The notes beneath the pieces are model-generated. The model was given only the letters and a program-made list of their open reading frames with translations, did not search any database and was not told the DNA's origin. From Anticarsia gemmatalis (Eukaryota > Arthropoda > Insecta > Lepidoptera > Erebidae): a stretch of DNA of 64,000 nt. A program made the translations under genes and the position numbers. This document shows positions 45,305 through 57,715 of this stretch, in pieces (the stretch's first letter is position 1; every line of letters begins with the position of its first letter). The DNA lies in NCBI RefSeq assembly GCF_050436995.1, contig NC_134753.1, positions 3,782,001 through 3,846,000 of the forward strand, given 5' to 3'.

Positions 45305-46519
45305 ACATTTCTGCTTCAATTAATCCCAGCACTGTACTCAATTACACCTACTAGTGCTTCGCCGGTAGCAAGCTTTAACTGTTCGCGCGATATTGGAATG
45401 ATGATGAAGTATTATTATTTACTGTGCTATTGTATTCTAATTGAAAAGTTTGAGATGTATTTCGTCGATACAAACGACTTATGAATAAGCTGGATTTATA
45501 TACTGGAAACTGTTGTTTTGGTATTTGCTGCAGTTTGCTTGATGTTTCAATTATAGAAAATTTTGTGGTGACGGTATTTATGCAGTTTCAATTTTCATTA
45601 AAGTTTAAAAAGGAATATTACATGGATATTCCTTAAATTAAAGAAAGGACTGTTTGAAACTTAACACCGGATTTCTCAAGTTGCAGCAGAAACTGACCAG
45701 ACTAATCATAATATCGGAAATACGTATCGTGGTACAATTGAAACCCCTTCGCAGTAAGTGCCGTACATAAATACGTACAAGTTGAGTAGTGGAGCCATTC
45801 TTCAATAATTGGCCGTCGCTCACAACATCCTTGAACTAATAAGGTCTTGTCAACCCACCGCTTCGATATGAACTATTTATTATTCAAATTAAAAATATTT
45901 GAGCGCATAAGGAATGTGATGAATAGCAGAAGATAGATTTGTAGTCACACTTTGGTCAATTAGATATGCGAGAGTAATTTGTCCATAAGATTTTTGTTAA
46001 CCACGTTAGTTTTAAGTAAGTTCAATACGAAACTTGTATATTTAATAACTGTTTATTGATAAACGAAACAGTATTGTCAAAAGTCATATAAGCATTGTTT
46101 TGTCAAAATATTTATTTAAGACAATTAAGACATGCACTATATTTATATAGAAAATTAATTATTTTAAATAAACATTTGATAACTTTTTTATACTCACTTC
46201 AAAAAAATTACTTCAGAAAGCAACTTATAAAAGTCAATACTCAAAAAAGTAATAAAATCAATGCAATAGCAGACCAATTTAATTCTCAGAGAACTTTCTC
46301 AACTCAATAAGTTCAAAATCCCGCCCATTCATGTGGACAGATATCAACAAAGGAGACTAAAGTGGTACTACAACTTGTTTTCTTATTCTACCGACTCAAA
46401 ATAATAAAACGGTGACAAAGTAAATAATACGGCCACTTGACCCGAGCTCTTGTGCAGGTATACTTGGTCAAGACCGACTTAATAGGGAAGTAGTGCTACT
46501 TATTGCGCTGACCAAGAGC
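45305..46519. other. AT-rich DNA, nothing recognised
   Basis: This lies upstream of the candidate leader exon. Small open frames on both strands lack recognisable features. Confidence 0.4.
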
Positions 46520-47085
46520 ATGGCTGGAATGTAAAATAGATGTTTTTGTGCAAAGTTCCGGGATAGTTTGGTTGATTATTGTTAAGTTTTTTTAATGGTT
46601 TTAGTTATAATTATAGACGAAAGTGAGAGCTTGGACTGTCGTCAGTAGTTCTATTCTACTTAATAAAAGCTTGCTTTAGAATGCAGTAACAACTCTACGA
46701 AGAAGATAGTTGATTGGCAATTGAGTCAATTTGATTATAATTTGTCATGAAATCGTGATTAACTCAATGAATACTTTTGACATTAGGAATATGGATGGAA
46801 TATAAAATAGGTTTTTTTATGAAAAGTTCCGGGATGTTTTGTGCCTATTATTATTAAGTATTTTTTTATTGGTTTTAGATATAATTATAGAAACAAGTGC
46901 GTGTGTGTATTAAAAAAAAAAGAATGTAATGGATGCTTAAGAATACAGTTAGGAGTACAAATAAAAATTGTAAACTTATAAGTTCGTATTTTTTAATGGT
47001 ATACTTCAACGATTGTTGAGATCACATTGAAGTCGATAAGATTATAATTTGTAACGAAATCGCGATTATAGTTTTGACATTTCTG
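46520..47085. repeat. Diverged tandem duplication of a ~270-300 base unit
   Basis: The first unit has ATGGCTGGAATGTAAAATAG and AAAGTTCCGGGATAGTTTG (46520-46616), then TTGATTATAATTTGTCATGA and AATCGTGATTAAC (about 46730-46765). The second unit repeats these blocks in the same order as ATGGATGGAATATAAAATAG, AAAAGTTCCGGGATGTTTTG (46791-46892) and AGATTATAATTTGTAACGAA, AATCGCGATTA (about 47039-47070). Many substitutions and an insertion separate the two, so the duplication is old. No function is evident. Confidence 0.75.
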
Positions 47086-49067
47086 ACAGGTGATGTTTAA
47101 AAATGTCTCAATTATTATTTATTTTCTAGTGACTCAAAAATATTACCTTTTACATCGTTGATGTTATATACTTATATGAAATTTATTACGCACAACCGTA
47201 GTAAAATTTAGATAATTTTAGCTCAGTGACACAATTGATGCTCTAAAAGTACATAAAGACTGCAAGTTAAACGGCGCGTAAGCACTGGCAACAAACACAA
47301 TGTTCCAAAAAAAAACATAATATTATTTTGTAAATTCACTTAATAGATAGCATTAAGGCAAAGCCCTCATATTTTTGCACCACTTCAGAGCACATTAGAG
47401 TCGCCATTAAAGAAGAATATCTGTTATCTCAGCCAACAGCCACTTAAGTAATTATTTTTCTTAAGTAAAATATGATTTGCACTGATGTTTTGAGTGTACG
47501 GTAAATATTTTGCAAGTTATTTAAGCAAGATTTAATGTATGGTACAAACAATTTTTTCTATAAGATCTTTTAAACGGCTTTTTATTAAAATTATGATCGT
47601 TTATTTTTAAATGCATTCAATTTTACAATCTGCACGTTTTAAATGGCAAGGTATAAATATAGGACAACAAACTGCTTTGCTAGGTTTCAATAACTACAGA
47701 CAATTAGAACTTTATTTTTAATAGAATATCAAAATTTTATGGTATTTCAGAGAGTGTATTAAATACTATTCTAATTAAGAAGATGGCGTAATTAACAATA
47801 TTTCATAACGATAGATATACTTCAAGTACGTGACAATAGCGAAGTGCGATATTCAATTTAATAGATTCCTCAGGTACGTGGAGTTACGAGAGCCTACGCT
47901 TCGTAGATGTCGTAGCTCGTAGGCGCTACGGTGCTACGATAATCTAACGTAGCTTGTCTTTAACGACTTCGTAGCTAGTGAAAATATTGTTCAAAGAAAT
48001 AACGTATAAATAAATTTTTAAATTATGTTTTTATATTTATACGCTGTCGTTCGCAGCTCAGCGTGGAATTACTTGAGGCATAAGCACATAATCTTAGAAA
48101 AATATTAGTAATTTTGGTTAAAAATTCACGCAGTAAAAATATTTTGATTTATGCGTAGTATTATTTTTAGATTTAGAAAGAACATTATCTGTTTGAAAAA
48201 TGAAGCAATTTTATATTAGTTATTTGCATGTTGTTTGTAGATCGATAAGCCTTTGAGCCTCTTAAAAGGTTTAAGCAGGTTACACGTGTACAGACAGCTA
48301 TTATTAAGAAGTTATGTCGGTCAAAGTTATTGAATATAGAAAGGATTATTTAATCTAAATACTGAACCAAAACTTTTGCTGTATTAACATATAGAATTTC
48401 ATTGTAATCATCGTTGAAAATTCCCTGAGACGCGGTGATCATATACGAGGCATACATATAACTCCTCAAAATAATACTGTATATAAAGTTAGTTCATAAT
48501 AAAGTGTAACAAGTCCTAGCATGACTTTTTGTAGTACCAACCCAAAACAAACGCATTTTCCTTGAACGCAGTCACAACATAGCAACAGCTACAGTTCCAC
48601 CCATACATTTCAATAATACCTTGGCATGTTTTAAGTAAATTAACTGAGGATGTCGCGGTGACATCCCATTTCATCTCTATTTAACCTTTTATTCAAATGA
48701 AAAAATAAGAGAGGTTTTGTAACAAAAGTGGGGCTTTCATCCCGTTTCCTTTTTAAGTGATGAGGACACATACGCACCGAAAAATCCTAAAGGCATTTAT
48801 TTACTTTCGCTACCTTTGTACTCGTGTTTTCACTTTTTGTGGATTAAATGGGGATAAGTTAGCTGGTTGGTAACGAAAGTAATGTTGTACAGTTTTAGAA
48901 AACGTGGCTGTATTGACAATAAATAGCCAGTGTAAATTGGGATAACCCCAAAATTATATTGCTGCTATAATTTTACAGCTGTATATTAAACTTTCTTTAT
49001 ATGTTTTTTGTAAAATATAAATAGAACTCCGCAATAAGAATACATTTTGCTCTTTAATTATACTATA
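47086..49067. other. AT-rich DNA with a CGTAG-rich cluster
   Basis: At 47885-47978 the pentamer CGTAG and its complement CTACG occur about ten times on alternating strands within 95 bases, with possible short hairpins such as CTACGCTTCGTAG. The remainder is unrecognised AT-rich DNA. Confidence 0.5.
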
Positions 49068-49502
49068 CTAGCTGACCCGCGCAACTTCGTTTGCGTCACA
49101 TAAGAGAGAATGAATCAAAATTTTCCCCGTTTTTGTAACATTTTCTACCGGTACTCTGCTCCTATTGGTCGTAGCGATGATGATATATAGCCTATAACCT
49201 TCCTCAATAAATGGGCTATCTAACACTGAAATAATTTTTCAAATCGGGCCAGTAGTTCCTGAGATTAGCGCGTTCAAACAAACAAACAAACAAACAAACA
49301 AACAAACAAACAAACAAACAAACAAACAAACAAACAAACAAACAAACAAACAAACAAACAAACAAACAAACAAACTCTTCAGGTTTATTATATTAGTATT
49401 ACAAATCGGACCAGTAGTTCCTGAGATTAGCGCGTTCAAACAAACAAACAAACAAACAAACAAACTTTTGAGCCTTATAATATTAGTATAGATTAGTATA
49501 GA
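49068..49502 (-). mobile_element. Non-autonomous Helitron, copy 7, with AAAC expansion and duplicated TC end
   Basis: The CTAG end lies at 49068-49071 and the body follows the family. The internal AAAC microsatellite has grown to about 25 units (49275-49375), against three or four in other copies. Beyond it, a second partial copy of the TC-end region follows (49402-49492), from AATCGGACCAGTAGTTCCTG to TTATAATATTAGTATAGA. The terminus itself is repeated as TTAGTATAGA twice. The minus-strand frame reading as repeated CLFV here is a translation of the microsatellite and not a gene. Confidence 0.85.
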
Positions 49503-52500
49503 TTAAAATTAATTTCTTTAGTTTTCATAAACTTAAACCGCATAAAATAGATTGAACCATACAAAAACCGAAAAGTAAGAAAAACTTTACCAGTGACAGT
49601 ATTTCGCTAAAGAAAGTCGTAGGCAAGGGTAATTTATCGAAAACGCTTCCCTTGATAAATTGCATGACCTTGTAGTCCTAAAGTGGCCGTGGCCTTCGGT
49701 CAAACGTCTTATAAGAATGAGAAAATAAGGAGGAAGTCACATGATCCGTGATACCATAACCAGGACACCGTGACTGATCGATGACGAAATATTATTAGTA
49801 TGAAGCCTCGGCCTTATGGTCGAATAGTTGAAGCCTTTACGGATCGTTTGTTCCTTCTCGTTATATCGAAATCTTTTTGCCTTCCTATTATAAAGAGCCC
49901 AAGTCTCATCGTTTCGGTTTATAGACTCTTAGATGTCTGTGGTCCGAAGATTAGACCCTTTTATACGGCTCACACGTGGGTGATATTTTTGACCATGGAC
50001 TATTTTGCTGAGACACAAAGGTTTGTTGACAGTTTGAACTATTTTTATAAGGCAATTGTTGAAACATATTTGAAGACCAGTTGTACCTACTAATTTTTAT
50101 CTAAAAACCTCAGATATTTCAAAATTTTCTCTGAAATTAATTTGTCCCTAGTTTATTTTCTAGGTCCATTATAATTTAAAAAACAGCTCCGCTAATCAAA
50201 AACATTTGTCTAACTTGATTAGAATTTTAAACTATAGTCTTGCAGATTAGGTTTGAAGTTAATTATGAAACAAAGTCATAATCTCGAACGATAATTAAAT
50301 TATAACGTTTTTTAAGAAGTTCTTAGTTTAGTACACAATTACCTAGAATATTGTTTTGCTAGAAAGAGAAAAGTATGATGGAAATGAGGTTATTTTCCAA
50401 CCTTTTGCCGAGTAATTGCTTTTATTACACTTCGCTCGGAACACGACAAATACTTCGAGAATATTATGTGTAGTTGTTTCGTATAAAGTTCGGAGTAAAT
50501 AAGATAGATGGCGTTGTTTGTTTAACGCTTAATAATGAATTATTCAGTTGTGTATCTCATTTTTACGTAAAATAATATTTTGTGTCATGAAACCAAACAA
50601 ACATAGTTTTTGGGGGCAAAATTATTTGCTTAGATAATATAAAAAAGTTTTACGCTTCGAGATTTTGGTTCTTCTCGCTTTGAATGTCTGATTAATAGGT
50701 TGAATAATTTTGTTGGTCTCTACTGTTAGAAATATTAGATATCGTGTCGGAATATGATTTTGTATTAACGATACGGAAAAAAATATATAAGGCCAAGTGT
50801 AGTATCGATAGCTGCTTCAAATGCGACGTAATAAAAAATAGACTAACAGTCTAACTTAGAACTCAATCTATAGATATGCTTGATTTTGTTTAGTAACCTC
50901 AATGGTTTCTAAACAAAATCATTGTGTCTGGCCAACGCGAGTAGGAGTAAAGCTTACACGTGGCCCAATCGACCATACTGTTTTGCTTACGAATACAAGT
51001 ACAGTACATATGTGCGAGAATTTCTCAGAAAAGATTACATCTCTGTCATGATGTTGAGCGGGAAATGATTTTTAAATTAACAGGGATTTTAATGTTAATT
51101 TGTGTAATATATTATTAAAATGTTTTTTTTGTTATTTAAAGAGTAACACTTTGTTAGCCGTTTTAATTTTCCTGGCATTTTGATATTTATAGTTAAAGAA
51201 CTTTTCATTAAACTATTTAACGTGTAACATTAGCACGCCTAAGTAAAGTGGACATTGTTGTGTATTTTAGACAAAATTTTTGACAGATTTTATTTGAATA
51301 AAACTTTAAGACTGTCGTAAGCAATAATGACATTGTCTGACCATAAGTAGATATTCAGCGTAATCTAGTTATAATTAAAATAGAAAATAAGCATTACTAA
51401 AAATGCTTATCATAGTGATCGTATGTGTATTTTTCCGATATTATTTTGTTAATATCGCTTTAATGAGTGGTATGTAGGAATAAATTTATTAAGACTATGG
51501 AATAATAAAAAGCATGATTACAATATAATCTTAGCTGCTATGTATAATATTTTGCAGAAGTTTTGAAACTAGAATAAAGCTTTTGATAAAATTAGCTGTC
51601 CGTTAAAACATGGCGCTAACTTTTATATTAGTTTACGAACTAAGTTGTACGTGCTCTTTTTTGTTGTAAGCGAATTAGAATAAAAATTAGTGGGTACGCC
51701 AAATTAATTTTACTAATGAAATCTGCTTGAAATATTTTGCAAGAATTTTTACTTTACAATTCTTAATTGTTATTATTTTCTCGAATATTAACATTTTTAG
51801 CTTCAAAATAGTAATAACTTTTCTGTTATTGATTTATTGTTACAAACTTTTATTTTAAATTGATTGGATTTTTTTTTAAATCTTAATTCAGGAGACAATA
51901 CATTACAATTTCATTTAATGCAAATTCACAAAATATAGTAATTTTTCGTGACATGCGGCTTTACTTTTTATTCATACAATACAATTTTCATATTAAAAAA
52001 AAACGGTTTCATAATAAAAAGGTTCAACCAGTTCTAAGACAATATTGACTCATCTCATTCATAAAAAAATAACTTTGTTTAAGGAAGTAAAATATTCAGC
52101 CTCTTGAGCAATCGATTTCAATTTAATGTTCTTTTTTCTTTTTCGACATTCGTTAAGGCCTCTTTATTGTGTTTGATTTGAATTTCGAGTGTGCGTTCCA
52201 TGTTTGATTTTATTACATTCTTTTTACGTTCTGTTTATTCGAGAATTTGAGATGTGCAATTATTTTATTTCAGCAACGCATTTTTTAAAAATAAAAGTTA
52301 TATGAGAATTTGATTCTAATTCGTCGTAAATACTAATTTGAGTCTTATATAACAGACATTTTATTTTAAGTGTATTTACGTACATTCATGCAAAAAACGA
52401 CAACTTTTTCCGTTAAAGTAGGACTCCAAAGAACGCCGCTTGCTATGCACCGTACAGATTTTCATTGCTTCATCCACACTTTAACAAGACAATGTGTATT

Positions 52501-55221
52501 TTAGTGTCAAAAACATAGTGTTTAATTTCTATCAAAAATACAGTTTATTATCTAAAAAATATATATTTTTATATAATATCAGCGTTCATAAACTACTATG
52601 AAGCCTAGTTTTCAGTGCAAGTGGCGACACATGCCTCATATTTTTCTCTTTGTAAAAAAGTAGAGCCGCAGTCTCTGCCAACGCACTCTGTTTTATGAGC
52701 TTGAAACAATTATATAATGGATTTATACTCTGCTATGTTTCAAAGATGAGTTTTACACCCAATAAAATACTAGAGAGGATTTTACACTATTTTAGATTTG
52801 TTCTCATGATGTTTATTCATACGTATGATAATAATATATTATTTTAAGACTGGCTGCGCCCTGCAATTTCCCTTGTATTTATGGTTACAACTTCGTTCTT
52901 ATAATTTAAATAAGACTTTTGGCAGTTTCATAGGGCAGTAAGGCCTAATCATCCAAGAAACTATAAAAGTAATGGAGAGCTATAGAATGGAATAGATAAT
53001 ATACCACTAGATATAAAACAAACAAATATATTCGGTTGTACAGTACCTGTGCGAGATTATAAAGGTAGGTATGGTGATGATACTTTACCAGGGACATCGT
53101 GAGTAAAAAAGTAAAATAAGCCCAGTATTGTTCATAATCTGATCGAGAGATGCGCTGTTTGCGCCATCCATATCTCAGTGAACCAGTCAATAAAAGATTT
53201 GTACAAATATATTTCGAAACGAACTTCAAACTCAACTCTCACAAGTTTAATGCGAAATTGATACGATTTCCGTGTATTTTTTCGAAGTATTGCCTTACAT
53301 TGTTATCGTTTTAAGGCTGCCTTTGTAAATGTTTTCTTGTGAATTCTCAAAGTTTCTTCTTTCTAAAGGTTCTTCAAACAAGATAATTCTATTAGTTGAA
53401 CTATGAATGACAATTATGAGAATACGTTTGAACAACAATGAGCCCTTGAGACGTCTCGAAAATTTCATTATTAAGATCTATTTTGCATGTTTTACGGAGT
53501 AATTTGGGTTTGGATCTGATTGATAAATTTTACATTTTAAATGATCAAGTCGAAATTTTAATGGTTCATTTATCTTTGCGGTTTCGTTATTTATTTCGAA
53601 AATTTGCTTAATTATTGTCTTTTGTCAGATTTGATGGAGAACAATTTTGCTATAAAGCAAAAATAGTTAGATGAGTTTCATAGATAAAATAGGGGCCTTT
53701 TTGAGACCACAAGTCACGTTATTTTAAGGTTCGCTAGGAATAAAAGGTCAAGTGTCTATAAACATTTGCCACTCGTAAAAGAGGTGAGAGTATTCGCTAG
53801 TATTACTAAACTATAAAACTACGCACACGTTCGTTCATACAAGATGACATTATTCTAATATCCAACAAAAACTATTGACACCTTTAGTCTTTTCTAAATG
53901 TGCATTAACTTGTAATTTGTTGTGGACTTGTAATTGATTGATAATGAAAAAAATACTTTAACCATTGCGCTTTACAGTATGTTTTCAAATAACCTAGATT
54001 AGTTCTTTGTTGTTTATCGTGATAACTTTGAAACCCTGCTTTAAATCGTCACAAAGACCAAAATGTTGCATGCATGCATGCACACGTTATGTTTCTACGA
54101 TGAATAAGTAAATATTTAGGTCAGATGATAGTCCAAGTAGTCAGATGATAGTAGTGATGTTAGGCCAATTTGTTAAAGTCTGGTTATCTGACACAATACA
54201 CTGTTTATAGTCTTCATTTTAAAGACGTTTTAAATAAATACAAAAAACTATCTAATAAACCAATCAAACAACATGAATAAAAGCAAATATACTAAATTTC
54301 ACTATAAACCAAAATTTAAATACAAAACGGCTATCAATCGAGCTATGTAACTGAAGGCTGTAGTGATTAGGTAAAACTTGGCCGGTCAGCTTGTTAGTAC
54401 AGTTAACAGACTTAACAGGGTTACTCTAACTCAATTCCAGACCTTTGCTCTATTCTCTAGGTATATAGACTAGGTTTTAGATTGTAAACTACTTACAACT
54501 GAGGTTTCGTTTTGGGAATTCATTTATAAACTTTTATGTAAATTCATTTGTCATCAATATTTCTTAGTAGCTGAACCACTCAAAAGTTAGTTGATTATTT
54601 TTCAAGTAGTTTATTACCGTGTCTTAAAAAAGTATGACAAAAATAATTAGCTATTTTCGTGTTCTGCCCTTAGCAAAACATTGTTTTGAAAGACTAATTT
54701 TTACTTTTGAAGATCAGGTAATACTAGCCTAGTTTGCTAGCACCTATATTTATATACCTAGGATGTAATCAATTGAACTAAACTCAATATTCTTTACATA
54801 TTTTTCTCTTTACTTGCACTAGTATTTTTTACTTAACCTGTAATAGTCTATTTGTATTGTACGTTATCTTTTAACAAAACCTAACCTAAGCTAGGCAACA
54901 AAATACACCCAACATCACTTTCCCCAACTCCAACCGTTTTCAATTCGTATTAACTACTCTCGAACTACAGGTCTTCCAAAAAACTCTCAATTACGAAACC
55001 GGTATAATACTCTATCAAATAAATAAGTTATTCATCGTATTAGCAATAACTTATGTGAATAATACATAATGAAGTTCATTAGTTACCACAGGTCAATGAC
55101 TTGTGCGTAATTTGGGATCTATTCAGAATCGTATTAATGTATATTGTACCAGGAACTTGATATTATCCAGTATTTTTGTTGTTATTGAGTTATGTTTCTT
55201 TGAACCAGTGATTATAATAGA
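49503..55221. other. Long AT-rich stretch, no gene recognised
   Basis: In 5.7 kb I find no repeat with recognisable ends and no convincing exon. Open frames at 49800-50093 (+) and 52945-53235 (-) are about 97 codons each and have no domain or splice context I can identify. A short TGCATGCATGCATGCA run lies near 54067-54081. Confidence 0.45.
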
Positions 55222-55412
55222 CTAGTGGTCCGCCCTAACTTCGTAAGTGTAGCAGTAATTTTACACAAAACCTTTATGAAATAGATAATGAAGCCTTAAA
55301 TTAGGATCTATTGGAATAAACCACATGGAAATCCATTTGGTAGATATTAGGTCTATCGTAAACAGGCAGAAAAAGAGATGCGGCGATGGGATTTTCTTTT
55401 ATAAGATGTATT
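55222..55412 (-). repeat. Old Helitron copy of another family
   Basis: CTAG at 55222 is followed by TGGTCCGCCCTAACTTCGTA, CAAAACCTTTATGAAATAGA, AGGATCTATTGGAATAAACC, ATCGTAAACAGGCAGAAAA and GCGGCGATGGGATTTTCTTT. This is the block order of a lepidopteran Helitron-like repeat that I recognise from memory. It is heavily mutated, and the TC end is lost near 55412. Confidence 0.55.
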
Positions 55413-56440
55413 GGTACAACGAATAGAAAGCCTTTTGTTGTTGTTTTCTTAAAAATGTTCAACGAACATGAAAGAGTTAGTATTTATTGGGCATAAAATA
55501 TCATAAGCAGATTTAAGAAACAAAATCTATTTTTAGGTTAATAAATTGGTTTCATATTTAAATTAAAAAAAACTAATACCTTTTTTGAAAGCTTGAAACA
55601 ATTTGGCATTTTTCATATTTTGCTTACAATCAAGATATGCTAAACATTTCTTTCAAGAACTCGCGTTATTTAATTGAAAAGTAGCTTAATTATGTTAATC
55701 TAAGTCAACAATTTTAACAAGAAACAATTTCAACACAGCAACACTTTATTGTAAGACCTGGAAAATGTTCCATATTATTTTTACATTAAGGCAATGTTTT
55801 CTAAGCATCTAGGCTTTTTACTGTACCTGCCTTTTATTTGCAGACATTTGTTGCTGAAAAAAAAATACCAAACCTAACATATAATTCGAGCAACTCACAT
55901 AAGTTGCTCGAACAAATGTTGTAGAAGCGATGAAATAAAGCATCTTGCATTATGAGTTTAACCTGGGGTTAATAGGAGGTCTAATTGGGTTGTGAGCTAT
56001 TAAGAATATTAATGCAAATATTTTTTATATCATACATTGCTTTTATTATACCCACAGATGTAGGTGTATGAGTAGGTACAGTTGACAGAAGAATAAATAA
56101 TATATTGAAATAAAATATTTTGCCTGTAGGCATTAAATTCCACTAAGCCAGCCGAGTTCAAGCCCTTAGTGACGTTTACAAGTTTCAATTTATTTGCCAA
56201 TCAGAACCGTGCCAACTGTTGAAACTTTACTAAATACTTATTTCGCTGGCAAATAATAAACCTTTTGTTGAATTGGTCGGGTGCCAGAAAAAAAGTGAAA
56301 TAACTTTTTCTATTGTACCGTCTGAATATGCTTATGGAATTCTTTTGTGACTACGCTTAGTTACGACATAAAATACTTTCGAAATATCCTAGTACTTTAT
56401 TGCTATTTAAAAGAGTTTTTGTAATATTATGGACACTAAA
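55413..56440. other. AT-rich DNA with one 11-bp hairpin
   Basis: TTCGAGCAACT at 55885-55895 is the exact complement of AGTTGCTCGAA at 55902-55912, with a 6-base loop. Nothing else is recognised. Confidence 0.5.
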
Positions 56441-56629
56441 CAGTACCTCGATTCTGTACCACTATCGACTACCGACAACCGGCTAGCTATCGATATTTTG
56501 ATATTTAGAATGTACTGCCAAAATGTTTCCTACGACACCCGTCAGAGGCGCTGATCAGATTTTCATACAAAATTTCTCGATGACAGTTCGGTTGTCGGTA
56601 GTCGATAGTAGTAGAGAATCGAGCTACTG
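56441..56629. repeat. MITE family B, best copy (189 bases, 41-base inverted termini)
   Basis: The left terminus CAGTACCTCGATTCTGTACC, then ACTATCGACTACCGACAACCG, is matched by the complement of the right end (CAGTAGCTCGATTCTCTACT and on) with about four mismatches in 41 bases. The internal core contains AATGTACTGCCAAAATG and AGAGGCGCTGATCAGATTTT. There is no ORF. No target duplication is obvious. Other copies or fragments in the window are at about 1670, 26467, 27085, 30548 and 37752. Confidence 0.8.
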
Positions 56630-57497
56630 GTTGCCTTTACTACTACATTGACAGACTGAAAATAATAAGCGTTGTGATAGTACTTACGAGTGCTAAGCAC
56701 AATTTTTAAACGTTTCATTTTTATATTATGAGACGTAAACAGATGTCTACTAAGAACATAAACTTTATTTACTTTTCTTATAACTCCGAAGTATTAGACA
56801 AACTTATTGCCAATACAACAGAAACCACACATTTTAACATCACAGAAATCGAACTTTATCATCATCTTTATTTGTAATCACCACTGTAATTTAATATCTA
56901 ACTTTGTACACAGTATGAAAGCATATCATATCATTTATTTGTATACTGGAGACATAAATATATCGGCAACCATATAACAGACGCACGAATGTGCTGACAA
57001 GTGACAAGACAATATAAGTTCGTATGTTTACTACCAAGATACGCTACATTAGTCGTTCGAAAGCGCATCAGAGTGCGCTAGTACTAGTCCATCAACTTTA
57101 GCACCAATAAAGCAGTCGCTGTGAGATCGCTTGTGAAACATCATCAGCATTTCGTCTTTATTGCAGCGGAGGAATGGACAGATACAGATATGTTAGGAGT
57201 ACCGTGTAACAACGGTATTAGTTTCTAAATAAATAAACATTTACAAATTCAGTAGCATAACTTTTGTTATTAGTTTGATTTTCTGTAATTTAAGACTCTT
57301 TGTAAGAAAAGGTAAATTAACACTCCGTACCATCGACAAGACTTTTCAAATGTCAACAACATACTTTGTCTGTACAATTTGTTGCTCTTAAAAATAATAT
57401 ATGATCGCATTTAGTTGTTAACACGATTTATAACTTTTACATATGTACGTGGATTATTCCTACGTTCTATCTGTAAAACTCACATTTTACAGATGAT
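56630..57497. other. AT-rich DNA, nothing recognised
   Basis: No repeat or exon was identified between the MITE and the SINE. Confidence 0.4.
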
Positions 57498-57715
57498 GAC
57501 TTCCGTTGTGCAGTGGTTACGGTGGTCAGTGTGGTCACCTAGCTACTACCAGTGCATCGAGAGGACTTGCGTTTGATTCCCATACGAAACAAATATTTAT
57601 GCGAACCACAAATAGTTGTTTCGGGTCTGGTTGTACTTTGTGTCCGTTATTTGTATGTTTGTAAAAATTTCCACGACACAAGAGCAGTTCTTAGTGTGGG
57701 AGTTGTCTATGAAAA
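57498..57715 (+). repeat. tRNA-derived SINE, copy 2
   Basis: The head TTCCGTTGTGCAGTGGTTAC and the box GACTTGCGTTTGATTCCC correspond to pol III A and B boxes. The body GTTTCGGGTCTGGTTGTACT, GTTTGTAAAAATTTCCACGA and AAGAGCAGTTCTTAGTGTGG aligns with copy 1 at 384-620. It lacks the internal TGTGCGATCCAC duplication seen in copy 1. The boxes are mutated, so it is unlikely to be transcriptionally active. Confidence 0.75.

Noticed and set aside
49239..49463. Minus-strand frame translating as repeated CLFV units
   Set aside because: It is the AAAC microsatellite of a Helitron copy read in frame, not a protein.
49800..50093. 97-codon plus-strand frame as a gene
   Set aside because: There is no recognisable domain, signal, splice context or codon pattern, and frames of this length occur by chance.
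52945..53235. 96-codon minus-strand frame as a gene or membrane protein
   Set aside because: Its hydrophobic tail is built from AT-rich low-complexity sequence, and I recognise no family.
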